From Deinococcus koreensis (GTDB taxonomy: Bacteria; Deinococcota; Deinococci; Deinococcales; Deinococcaceae), in contig NZ_PPPD01000001.1 in NCBI RefSeq assembly GCF_002901445.1, positions 3,106,501 to 3,170,500 on the forward strand: a DNA stretch of 64,000 nucleotides. The letters are read 5' to 3'. The notes beneath the pieces are model-generated. The model made no database searches. It was not told the origin of the DNA and saw nothing but the letters and a program-made list of their open reading frames with translations. A program made the position numbers and the translations under genes. This document shows, piece after piece, positions 9,511 to 17,175 of the stretch (its first letter is position 1; each line of letters opens with the position of its first letter).

Positions 9511-11858
9511 CCACCACAGACAAGAACTACTCCATGGGCAAGTCCATGAAGCGCAAGGAAGACCCGCGCTTCCTGACCGGCCAGGGCAACTACGTCGACG
9601 ACCTCGTCATTCCGGGCATGCTCAGCATGGCGATCGTGCACAGCCCCTACCCGCACGCGCGGATTAAAGGCATCGACAAAACGGCCGCGTTGGCCGTGCC
9701 CGGCGTGAAGGCGGTCATCACCGGGGAAGACCTGGTGGCCGCCAGCCTGGGGTGGCTGCCCACCTTCCACGGCTTCGACAAGCAGATGGTGCTGGCGGTC
9801 GGCAAGGTGCTGTTCCAGCATCAGGAGGTCGCCGCCGTGTTCGCCGAGACGCGCGAGGCCGCCATGGACGCCGCCGAACTGGTGGACGTGGACTACGAGC
9901 CGCTCGATCCGGTCTCCACGCCCTTCGAGTCCATGAAGGACGAGACGATCCTGCGTGACGACCGCGAGAACAAGACCAACCACATCTTCCACTGGGAGAG
10001 CGGCCACCAGGACGAGACCGAGGCCGCGCTGGCCGCGTCCGAGGTCATCATCAACGAGAAGGTGTACTCGCCGCGCTGCCACCCCTCACCGCTGGAACCC
10101 TGCGGCTGCGTGGCGCAGTTCGACTCGATGGGCCGCCTGCACTTCCACGTGACCAGCCAGGCGCCGCACGTCCACCGCACGGCCATCTCCATCGTGACCG
10201 GCATCCCCGAGGACAAGATCCACGTCATCTCGCCGGACATCGGCGGGGGCTTCGGCAACAAGGTGCCCGTGTACCCCGGTTACGTCTGCGCCATCGTAGG
10301 TGCGCTGATCCTCAAAACCCCGGTCAAGTGGATCGAGACCCGCACCGAGAACCTCACCACCACCGGCTTCGCCCGCGACTACCACATGGACGTGACCATC
10401 GGCGCGCGCGCAGACGGCACGGTGACCGCCCTGAAGGTCAAGACGGTGGCCGACCACGGCGCCTTCGACGCCGCCGCCGACCCCACCCAGTACCCGGCCG
10501 GCATGTTCGGCGTGGTCACCGGCTCCTACGACTTCCCGGTGGCCTTCACCGAACTGGACGCCTACTTCACCAACAAGGCGCCCGGCGGCGTGGCGTACCG
10601 CTGCTCCTTCCGCGTGACCGAGGCCAGCTACGCCATCGAGCGCGGCATGGATCTGCTGGCCGGCGAGCTGAAGATGGACCCGGCCGAGCTGCGGAAGAAG
10701 AACTTCGTGCAGAAGGACGAATTCCCGTACAAGAGCGCGCTGGGCTTCACCTACGACTCCGGCGACTACGAGGGCACCCTCGACCACGCCATGAAGCTGA
10801 TCGGCTACGACGACCTGCGTAAGGAGCAGGCCGAGAAGCGCTCACGCGGTGAACTGATGGGCATCGGCCTCTCGACCTTCACGGAAGTCGTGGGCGCCGG
10901 CCCCAGCAAGCACTTCGACATCCTGGGCATCAAGATGTTCGACTCCGCCGAGATCCGCATCCACCCCACCGGCAGCGGGATCATCCGCACGGGCACCAAG
11001 AGCCAGGGCCAGGGGCACGAGACCACCTGGGCGCAGATCGTCGCCGAGGAACTGGGCCTCGATCCACAGAACCTGCTGGTCGAGGAAGGCGACACCGACA
11101 CCGCTCCATACGGCCTGGGCACCTACGCCAGCCGCAGCACGCCCGTCGCCGGGGCCGCCCTGGCGCTGGCCGCGCGGCGCATCCGCGAGAAGGCCAGGGT
11201 CTTCGCCGCGCACCTGCTCGAAGCGTCCGTGGACGACGTGGAATGGGTCGATCACAAGTTCTCCATCATGGGCGCCCCGGACAAGTCCGTGACCATGAAG
11301 GAAGTGGCGTTCGCCGCCTACACCAACCCCGGCGAGGGCAACGAACCCGGCCTGGAAGCCAGCCTCTACTACGATCCACCCAACATGACCTTCCCCCACG
11401 GCACCTACATCGCCGTGGTGGACGTGGACGCCGAGACCGGTGAGGTCAAGGTGCGCCGTTTCCTGGCGGTCGACGACTGCGGCACCGTCATCAACCCGAT
11501 GATCGTGGAGGGCCAGGTGCACGGCGGCCTGACCGAGGGCTACGCCATCGCCTTCATGCAGGAGATTCCCTACGACGCCCAGGGCAACAACATGGCCCCC
11601 AACCTGATGGAATACCTGATTCCCACCGCCGTGGAGTCCCCGATCTGGGAGACCGGCAGCACGGTCACCCCCAGCCCCCACCATCCCATCGGCGCCAAGG
11701 GCGTGGGCGAGAGCCCCAACGTGGGCAGCCCCGCCGCCTTCGTGAACGCCGTGATGGACGCCCTGAGCCCGCTGGGCGTGAAGCACATCGACATGCCCCT
11801 GACCCGTGAGAAGGTCTGGTTGGCCGTGCAGAACGCCAAAGCGGTCGCGGGAGACTGA
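9507..11858 (+). CDS. coxL: Form I aerobic CO dehydrogenase, Mo-Cu catalytic subunit
   Basis: This 783-residue subunit would oxidise CO to CO2 at a Mo-Cu centre with molybdopterin cytosine dinucleotide. The decisive motif is AYRCSFR at 10593-10613, with Cys at residue 366. It matches the form I loop AYxCSFR whose Cys binds Cu, and not the form II AYRGAGR. Other cofactor motifs are GGGFGNK (about 247-253) and, near the end, GAKGVGESPNVGSP with the conserved Glu acting at Mo. GTG 9507 overlaps the coxS stop. A strong terminator follows. Confidence 0.92.
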   Translation: MTTTDKNYSMGKSMKRKEDPRFLTGQGNYVDDLVIPGMLSMAIVHSPYPHARIKGIDKTAALAVPGVKAVITGEDLVAASLGWLPTFHGFDKQMVLAVGKVLFQHQEVAAVFAETREAAMDAAELVDVDYEPLDPVSTPFESMKDETILRDDRENKTNHIFHWESGHQDETEAALAASEVIINEKVYSPRCHPSPLEPCGCVAQFDSMGRLHFHVTSQAPHVHRTAISIVTGIPEDKIHVISPDIGGGFGNKVPVYPGYVCAIVGALILKTPVKWIETRTENLTTTGFARDYHMDVTIGARADGTVTALKVKTVADHGAFDAAADPTQYPAGMFGVVTGSYDFPVAFTELDAYFTNKAPGGVAYRCSFRVTEASYAIERGMDLLAGELKMDPAELRKKNFVQKDEFPYKSALGFTYDSGDYEGTLDHAMKLIGYDDLRKEQAEKRSRGELMGIGLSTFTEVVGAGPSKHFDILGIKMFDSAEIRIHPTGSGIIRTGTKSQGQGHETTWAQIVAEELGLDPQNLLVEEGDTDTAPYGLGTYASRSTPVAGAALALAARRIREKARVFAAHLLEASVDDVEWVDHKFSIMGAPDKSVTMKEVAFAAYTNPGEGNEPGLEASLYYDPPNMTFPHGTYIAVVDVDAETGEVKVRRFLAVDDCGTVINPMIVEGQVHGGLTEGYAIAFMQEIPYDAQGNNMAPNLMEYLIPTAVESPIWETGSTVTPSPHHPIGAKGVGESPNVGSPAAFVNAVMDALSPLGVKHIDMPLTREKVWLAVQNAKAVAGD

Positions 11859-11930
11859 GGGGAGGTCTGGGCGATGGGGTCTGCGCTGTGAGTGGCGGCC
11901 CACGCTCGTCCGGGTTTCCAGGCTGAAACG

Positions 11931-11973
11931 AGGGGCAGTCAGCGCGGGTGCTGGCTGCCCCTCCCGGTTTTCG
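11931..11973 (+). terminator. Terminator after coxL
   Basis: A 14-bp stem with one G-T wobble (GAGGGGCAGTCAGC / GCTGGCTGCCCCTC, 6-nt loop) is followed by CCGG and a short T run. It closes the coxMSL transcript and separates it from the downstream genes. Confidence 0.75.
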
Positions 11974-12096
11974 GTGGCACCGGAGGCTCAGCTTCGCCGC
12001 ATCATTCCCCTGCCCTGCTGAGCATCCCGCCCCTCGTGCCCTGCACTCCCCTGAACCTGCCCCCCCGCCTCGTCCAACGATTCACCCCGAGGTTTC

Positions 12097-12789
12097 ATGA
12101 CCCAGCCCGCCCCGAGCGTCAAATTGATGTGGCCGACCCCCATTCTGGAACGCCAGTTGCCGGATCATGAGGCCGTCAACGCCGGCCTGATCGAGCTGTT
12201 CGCCCGTCACCGCGAGCAGCATCCGGGCCCAGACGGCAGCGTCTATTCCTCCTCGGACGATCTGCTGGAACGCTATGACGACGAGTCGCTCAAGCAGCTC
12301 TTCGCCTTCGTCTCGCAGTCGGTCTTTCAGGTGGCCCAGAGCATGAACGCGGCCGTCTGGGCCGGGATGCCGGGCATGCGGCTGCAACTGCGGGTGGTGG
12401 GGGCCTGGTTTCAGGTGCAGAACCACTACGGCTTCCACGACATCCACACCCACGGCAACTGCTCGTGGAGCGGCGTGTACTACGTGCAGATCGACGATCA
12501 GGCGCGGCGGGCGGCGCACCCTCACCTCGGCGCGCGCAACGGTCTGACGCGCTTTTACGGGCCGTCCCTGACCCTGCTGGGCGGCGCCTATCAGGATCTG
12601 GGGAATGCCTACCTGCAGCAGGCCACCCATGACGTGCAGCCCCAGGCCGGCACCCTGATCGTCTTTCCCAGCTGGCTGAATCACAAGGCGCTGCCCTACG
12701 ACGGCGCCCTGGATCGGGTGATCGTCTCGTTCAATGCCCAGGTGCACGGTCAGGGCGGCAACCGGAGCGCCGAGTTCGGTTTCTCGTGA
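12097..12789 (+). CDS. 2OG-Fe(II) oxygenase-like protein (TIGR02466 type)
   Basis: This 230-residue protein resembles the TIGR02466 group of putative 2-oxoglutarate/Fe(II) dioxygenases. Likely metal ligands are the His in DIHTHGNCSWSGVYYVQ near residue 117 and the distal His in FPSWLNHKALPY near 198. A nearby Arg in LDRVIVSFN would bind 2-oxoglutarate. Related proteins often start with a P-hPxxxxxxP segment like PTPILERQLPD. It lies between coxL and the XdhC-like gene on the same strand but after a terminator, so a role in CO oxidation is only suggested by position. The substrate is unknown. Confidence 0.65.
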   Translation: MTQPAPSVKLMWPTPILERQLPDHEAVNAGLIELFARHREQHPGPDGSVYSSSDDLLERYDDESLKQLFAFVSQSVFQVAQSMNAAVWAGMPGMRLQLRVVGAWFQVQNHYGFHDIHTHGNCSWSGVYYVQIDDQARRAAHPHLGARNGLTRFYGPSLTLLGGAYQDLGNAYLQQATHDVQPQAGTLIVFPSWLNHKALPYDGALDRVIVSFNAQVHGQGGNRSAEFGFS

Positions 12790-12870
12790 GGTCGCCGCGC
12801 CGTGGAATGAGGCTGCCCCGTGGAGTGAGTCGGCAGCCAGCGAGGTTCCCACTGCGTCTGATGCTTCCAT

Positions 12871-12884
12871 CCTCTGCTTCGCAG
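12871..12884. repeat. Copy of CCTCTGCTTCGCAG motif
   Basis: This 14-base motif also occurs at 50069-50082 and, inverted, at 50120-50133 inside a hairpin element. It lies in a non-coding stretch before the XdhC-like gene and is probably part of a dispersed intergenic repeat. Confidence 0.45.
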
Positions 12885-12928
12885 CTTTGCAGGCCTCGAA
12901 AACTCCATCAAATTCACTCACTCCGTTC

Positions 12929-12955
12929 GGTCAAAAGTGAGCAGCGCTTTTGACC
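12929..12955. other. Inverted repeat before XdhC-like gene
   Basis: GGTCAAAAG and CTTTTGACC form a perfect 9-bp inverted repeat with a 9-nt loop, ending 8 nt before the AGGAGGA ribosome site of the gene at 12980. It could be an operator, an RNA hairpin limiting translation, or part of a dispersed repeat. Confidence 0.5.
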
Positions 12956-12979
12956 CATGCTTTAGGAGGAGAATCAGCC

Positions 12980-14197
12980 ATGAACGACTCCGAACCCCCA
13001 GCGGTTCACCCCAGTCCTGTCCGGGAAGCGGAAGTCCTGAGCGACCTGCCCGCTCGTCTGGCCCAGCTCGCCCACGACGGCGCCGCGGCCGCAGTGGCGA
13101 CCGTGGTCTCGCGCAGGGCCCCGGTCTCGGCCCAGGTGGGCGACAAGGCGCTGATCCACGAGAACGGACACATGGAGGGCTTCGTGGGCGGCGCCTGCTC
13201 GCGCGAGATCGTGCGGCGCCAGGCGCTGCTGGCCCTGCAGGGCGGGCAGGCCCGGCTGGTGCGGATCGTGCCCGGCGCCAGCGCGCAGGGGGCCGAACAC
13301 GCCTTCGCCGAGCGCGTCACCGTGCCCATGAACTGCGCCTCGGAAGGGGAGAGCGAGGTCTTCATCGAGCCGCTGCTGCCGCCCCGGCTGCTGATCGTGG
13401 TGGGCCGCACCCCGGTCGCCCAGGCCATCGCCACCCACGCCCGCCTGATGGGTGACCGCGTGTGGCGCGTGCTGGACGATGACGAGACCCAGGGGCACAC
13501 GGACGGCCCGGACGCCGTGGGGCTGGGCGAGCTGTCGGCGCGGCTGGGCGCCCTGCCGGAGTCGGCGCGCTCGCGGGTGCGCTGCGTGGTGGCCTCGCAG
13601 GGCCATTACGACGAGACGGCCATCGAGACCCTGCTGCGGGCCCAGCCGAACCCGGTCGGCCTGCTCGCCAGCCGCCGGCGCGCCGCGACCGTGCGCGAGA
13701 CCCTGCAGATGCTCAGCGGCTTCACGGAGGCTGACCTGGGCCGGATCCGCGCCCCGGTGGGTCTGGCGCTGGGCGCCCGCACCCCGCACGAGGTCGCCGT
13801 GAGCGTGCTGGCCGAACTCGTGCAGCTCGACCGGATGGCTCAGGCGCAGGGACAGCAGGAGACGGCGTCCGGAGCGGCCGCCCAGGAGGCTTCATCCGCA
13901 AGCTCCAAGAGCGCTGCCCCGCCTGCCTCTGCTCCATCCTCATCTGCCCCACCCCCATCTGCGCCGGCCGCATCGGCGCCGCCCTCATCCCTGCTCTCCC
14001 AGGTCATGAGCCTGCCCGCCCTGCCGGTCGCCCAGGCGGGCACCTCCACCTCCACCTCCACCGATCCCGTGTGCGGCATGAGCGTCACGCTGCCCGCCAG
14101 GCACACGGCTGAATTGGACGGCGTGACCTACGCCTTCTGCTGTCCGCACTGCAAGGCGCGCTTCCTGAAAGACCCGGCGGCGTACCTGAGCGCCTGA
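12980..14197 (+). CDS. XdhC/CoxI-family maturation factor fused to a YHS domain
   Basis: This 405-residue protein has three parts. Residues about 15-95 are the XdhC/CoxI N-domain (AQVGDKALIHENGHMEGFVGGACSRE), and about 135-275 are its Rossmann-like C-domain. A Ser/Ala/Pro-rich linker (about 285-355) leads to a YHS domain (DPVCGMSV at about 363-370, then FCCPHC), a Cys-rich metal-binding fold. XdhC proteins insert the sulfurated Mo cofactor into enzymes of the xanthine/CO dehydrogenase family, so it likely matures CoxL; the YHS part might handle copper, which is inference. ATG 12980 follows AGGAGGA at -10. Confidence 0.82.
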   Translation: MNDSEPPAVHPSPVREAEVLSDLPARLAQLAHDGAAAAVATVVSRRAPVSAQVGDKALIHENGHMEGFVGGACSREIVRRQALLALQGGQARLVRIVPGASAQGAEHAFAERVTVPMNCASEGESEVFIEPLLPPRLLIVVGRTPVAQAIATHARLMGDRVWRVLDDDETQGHTDGPDAVGLGELSARLGALPESARSRVRCVVASQGHYDETAIETLLRAQPNPVGLLASRRRAATVRETLQMLSGFTEADLGRIRAPVGLALGARTPHEVAVSVLAELVQLDRMAQAQGQQETASGAAAQEASSASSKSAAPPASAPSSSAPPPSAPAASAPPSSLLSQVMSLPALPVAQAGTSTSTSTDPVCGMSVTLPARHTAELDGVTYAFCCPHCKARFLKDPAAYLSA

Positions 14198-14221
14198 CCC
14201 CCTCCCGGCGACCACGCCCCG

Positions 14222-14227
14222 TATGCT
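14222..14227 (+). promoter_or_regulatory. -10 box TATGCT, leaderless GTG start
   Basis: TATGCT lies 7 nt before the GTG at 14235. It contains the in-frame ATG at 14223, which argues that this ATG is not the start. Confidence 0.6.
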
Positions 14228-14234
14228 GCGGGGC

Positions 14235-15194
14235 GTGTTTGCTCTGACGTTTTCCCGCTTCGGCGGCCCCGAGGTGCTGGAGTACCGCGAGGTGCCCGAT
14301 CCCGTGCCGGGGCCGGGCCAGGTGCTCGTGCGAACCCGCGCGGTCGGGCTGAATTACGCCGACCTCTACCGGCGCCGGGGCACTTACCACCTGCGCGGCG
14401 AGCCGCCCTACATCGCCGGTTACGAGGCGGCCGGGGTGGTGGAGTGGGCGCCGGACGGGAGCAGCTTCACGCCGGGGCAGCGCGTGGCCTTCGCCGACAG
14501 CCCCTTTGCCAACGCCGAACTGGTCGCGGTGGATCAGGAGCGGCTGGTGGCCCTGCCGGACGACGTGAGCTTCCAGCAGGCGGCCGCGCTGCTCCTGCAG
14601 GGCCTGACCGCCGACTTCCTGACCCGCGACAGCCACGCCCTGAGATCCGGCGAGCGCGTGCTGATCCACGCGGCGGCGGGCGGGGTGGGCGGCCTGCTGG
14701 TGCAGCTCGCCGTGGCGGCCGGCGCCCGGGTGCTGGGCCTGACCTCCGGTGCCGGGAAGGCGCAGCGGGTGCGCGACCTGGGAGCCCACGCCACCGCCCT
14801 GTACAGCGAGGACTGGGTGGCGGCCGCCCGAGCCTTCGCGCCCGGCGGGGTGGACGTGGCCTACGACGCGGTGGGCACCACCCTGCCGCGCACGCTGGAC
14901 GCCCTGCGGATCGGTGGACACGCGGTCTTCTACGGTATGGCCGGCGGCGACCCGCCCCCCATCGATCCCCGGCGCCTGATGGACGAGAACAAGACCCTGA
15001 CGGGAGGCGACCTCTGGAACGTCCTGACGACCGCCGATGGGCGCCGGGAGCGGGCCGGACGGCTGTTCGGGGCGCTGCGCTCGGGCGCGCTGCAGGTACC
15101 CGTGACCGCCACCTTCCCGCTCTCGCGCGGCGCCGAGGCCCATACCGAGCTGGAACGCGGCAGCGCGGGCAAGATCCTGCTGTTACCGGGTTAA
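14235..15194 (+). CDS. NADPH:quinone oxidoreductase (zeta-crystallin-like)
   Basis: This 319-residue medium-chain reductase lacks the zinc ligands of alcohol dehydrogenases and fits the quinone oxidoreductase group. It has FGGPEVLEYREVPDP at the N-terminus, GLNYADLYRRRGTY, and the nucleotide loop HAAAGGVGGLLVQLA. It would reduce quinones with NADPH as a cytosolic redox or detoxification enzyme. The -10 box 7 nt upstream favours GTG 14235 over ATG 14223. Its TAA overlaps the stop of the convergent gene at 15191. Confidence 0.85.
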   Translation: MFALTFSRFGGPEVLEYREVPDPVPGPGQVLVRTRAVGLNYADLYRRRGTYHLRGEPPYIAGYEAAGVVEWAPDGSSFTPGQRVAFADSPFANAELVAVDQERLVALPDDVSFQQAAALLLQGLTADFLTRDSHALRSGERVLIHAAAGGVGGLLVQLAVAAGARVLGLTSGAGKAQRVRDLGAHATALYSEDWVAAARAFAPGGVDVAYDAVGTTLPRTLDALRIGGHAVFYGMAGGDPPPIDPRRLMDENKTLTGGDLWNVLTTADGRRERAGRLFGALRSGALQVPVTATFPLSRGAEAHTELERGSAGKILLLPG

Positions 15195-15622
15195 GCCTGG
15201 TGCCACAGCCGTTCCTTGAGGTTCACCTTCTGGAACAGCAGCGCCGCTCCGTCGTGGGAGGCGATGGCCTGCTCCAGCGCCCCCACGATCTCGGCCAGCG
15301 GCAGCGTAAAGGCGCCGGCCTCGCCGCGCCGGGCCTCTTCCGACCAGCGGTCGATGGGGGAGGTGTCGGGAGGCAGGGGCACGCCGACCTCGATCAGGGT
15401 CTCCACCGAGGCCCGCAGGGCGTCCCCGGTCACCGGGACGTGGGCCAGGCTGGTCTGCACCCCGCCATCCATCAGGGGGTTCAGGAGCGTCAGGCCGTCC
15501 AGGCAGAGGTGCAGCACCTCGCCCTGGGGCACCGCCTCGCGGCCCAGGATGAGCGCCGTGGAGGTGTCCTCACCGGGCCGGGTGCGGTAGAGCCAGCGCT
15601 GGCCAGGGGCGAAGTCGGTCAT
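15191..15622 (-). CDS. Hypothetical protein, 143 aa
   Basis: I do not recognise this protein. It begins FAPGQRWLYRTRPGEDTSTALILG, like the start of small beta-barrel proteins that comment on 'flow' or hydrolysis of a substrate, and later has a GGVQTSLAHVPVTGDAL stretch. No signal peptide or membrane helix is present, so it is probably cytosolic. It has its own leaderless promoter (TAAGCT, 6 nt before ATG) and converges on the quinone oxidoreductase gene with overlapping stop codons. Confidence 0.65.
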   Translation of the reverse strand: MTDFAPGQRWLYRTRPGEDTSTALILGREAVPQGEVLHLCLDGLTLLNPLMDGGVQTSLAHVPVTGDALRASVETLIEVGVPLPPDTSPIDRWSEEARRGEAGAFTLPLAEIVGALEQAIASHDGAALLFQKVNLKERLWHQA

Positions 15623-15628
15623 GGGCCC

Positions 15629-15634
15629 AGCTTA
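15629..15634 (-). promoter_or_regulatory. -10 box TAAGCT, leaderless start
   Basis: On the minus strand TAAGCT lies 6 nt before the ATG at 15622. Confidence 0.6.
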
Positions 15635-15752
15635 AGGGCCGGCGGCCCGCCGGTCGTCCGCCGTCTGGCAGGGGGCACTGCGCGCTCTTGCCTACCGGGG
15701 CCCCCCGGCTGAGCTGTCTTGCCCGCCCGCCGACCCTTCGCGGCGCAGGCGC

Positions 15753-15758
15753 TAGCCT
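15753..15758 (+). promoter_or_regulatory. -10 box TAGCCT, leaderless aroA start
   Basis: TAGCCT lies 6 nt before the aroA ATG at 15765. Confidence 0.6.
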
Positions 15759-15764
15759 CGCTCC

Positions 15765-17102
15765 ATGAGTTCCGACGGTCTGCCCGAACGCTTCGACGTG
15801 GTTGTTCATCCGGTCTCGGAGCTGCGCGGTGAGCTGCGCGCCCAGCCCAGCAAGAACTACACGACGCGCTACCTGCTGGCGGCAGCGCTGGCCCAGGGTG
15901 AGACCCGCGTGGTGGGCGTGGCGACCAGCGAGGACGCCCACGCCCTGCTGCGCTGCCTGAAGGACTGGGGTGCGGGCGTGGAACTCGTGGGAGACGACGC
16001 CGTGATCCGGGGCTTCGGGGCCTCCCCCCGTGCGGGCGTGACCCTGAACCCCGGCAACGCCGGCGCCGTCGCCCGCTTCCTGATGGGCGTGGCCGCCCTG
16101 ACGACCGGCACGACCTTCGTCACGGATCATCCGGAGTCGCTGGGCCGGCGCCCTCAGGGCGACCTGCTCGCGGCGCTGGAGCGGCTGGGCGCGCGGGTGA
16201 GCAGCCAGGACGGGAGGTTGCCCGTCTCCATCTCCGGCCCGGTGCGCGGCGGCGTGGTCGAGGTCGCCGCCGACAAGTCCAGCCAGTACGCCTCGGCCCT
16301 GATGTTCCTGGCGCCGCTGCTGCCCGGCGGACTGGAACTGCGCCTGACCGGCGAGATCAAGAGCCACGCCCCGCTGCGGCAGACGCTCGATACCCTGGCG
16401 GCCTTCGGGGTGCGGGCCACCGCCGACGGTACAGCCGAGGGCGACCTGAGCCGGATCAGCATTCCCGGCGGCCAGACCTACCGCCCCGGCCGGGTGCTGG
16501 TGCCGGGCGACTACCCCGGCTCGGCCGCCATCCTTACGGCGGCGGCGCTGTTGCCCGGCGAGGTGCGCCTCTCGAACCTGCGCGAACACGACCTGCAGGG
16601 CGAGCGTGAGGCGGTGGCCGTGCTGCGCGAGATGGGCGCCGACATCGTGCGCGAGGGCGACGCGCTGACCGTGCGCGGCGGCCGGCCCCTGCGGGCCGTG
16701 ACCCGCGACGGCGACGGCTTCACCGACGCGGTGCAGGCCCTCAGTGCGGCGGCGGCGAGTGCCCAGGGCACGACCACCTGGGAGAACGTCTCGACCCTGC
16801 GCCTGAAGGAGTGTGACCGCATCTCCGACACCCGACGCGAACTCGAACGGCTCGGCCTGAGCGTCACGGAAACGGGGGACAGCCTGAGCATCACGGGCGC
16901 CCCCACCGTCGCGGGCGGCGTCACGGCCGACGGACACGGCGACCACCGCATGATCATGCTGCTCACCCTGCTGGGGCTGCGGGCTCAGGCCCCGGTCACG
17001 ATCACGGGCGCCCACCACATCCGCAAGAGCTATCCGACGTTCTTCCGGCATCTGGAGACGCTGGGGGCACGCTTCGAGTACGTGCCGACCGACACGCCCT
17101 GA
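15765..17102 (+). CDS. aroA: EPSP synthase (3-phosphoshikimate 1-carboxyvinyltransferase)
   Basis: This 445-residue enzyme joins shikimate-3-phosphate and PEP in the chorismate pathway that also feeds the trp and phe genes of this window. The two-domain EPSPS pattern is complete, with K-30 in QPSKNYTTR, NPGNAGAVARF (about 96-105) and LRLKECDRI. Several conserved positions differ from the usual enzyme: PGSKS reads QPSKN, and the LGNAGTAMRP loop reads PGNAGAVARF, so the residues matching E. coli Thr97 and Pro101 are Ala and Phe. These flank the glyphosate/PEP site. The gene is transcribed alone from a leaderless promoter. Confidence 0.9.
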   Translation: MSSDGLPERFDVVVHPVSELRGELRAQPSKNYTTRYLLAAALAQGETRVVGVATSEDAHALLRCLKDWGAGVELVGDDAVIRGFGASPRAGVTLNPGNAGAVARFLMGVAALTTGTTFVTDHPESLGRRPQGDLLAALERLGARVSSQDGRLPVSISGPVRGGVVEVAADKSSQYASALMFLAPLLPGGLELRLTGEIKSHAPLRQTLDTLAAFGVRATADGTAEGDLSRISIPGGQTYRPGRVLVPGDYPGSAAILTAAALLPGEVRLSNLREHDLQGEREAVAVLREMGADIVREGDALTVRGGRPLRAVTRDGDGFTDAVQALSAAAASAQGTTTWENVSTLRLKECDRISDTRRELERLGLSVTETGDSLSITGAPTVAGGVTADGHGDHRMIMLLTLLGLRAQAPVTITGAHHIRKSYPTFFRHLETLGARFEYVPTDTP

Positions 17103-17175
17103 CGTCCGGCACCACGCACGGCCGCCTTCATGCGAGTCCCCCGCCCCTCTCACTGCCGGATGCTGCACTGATGGG

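Noticed and set aside
14223..14234. ATG 14223 as the quinone oxidoreductase start
   Set aside because: It lies inside the TATGCT -10 box; the GTG at 14235 is at leaderless distance.
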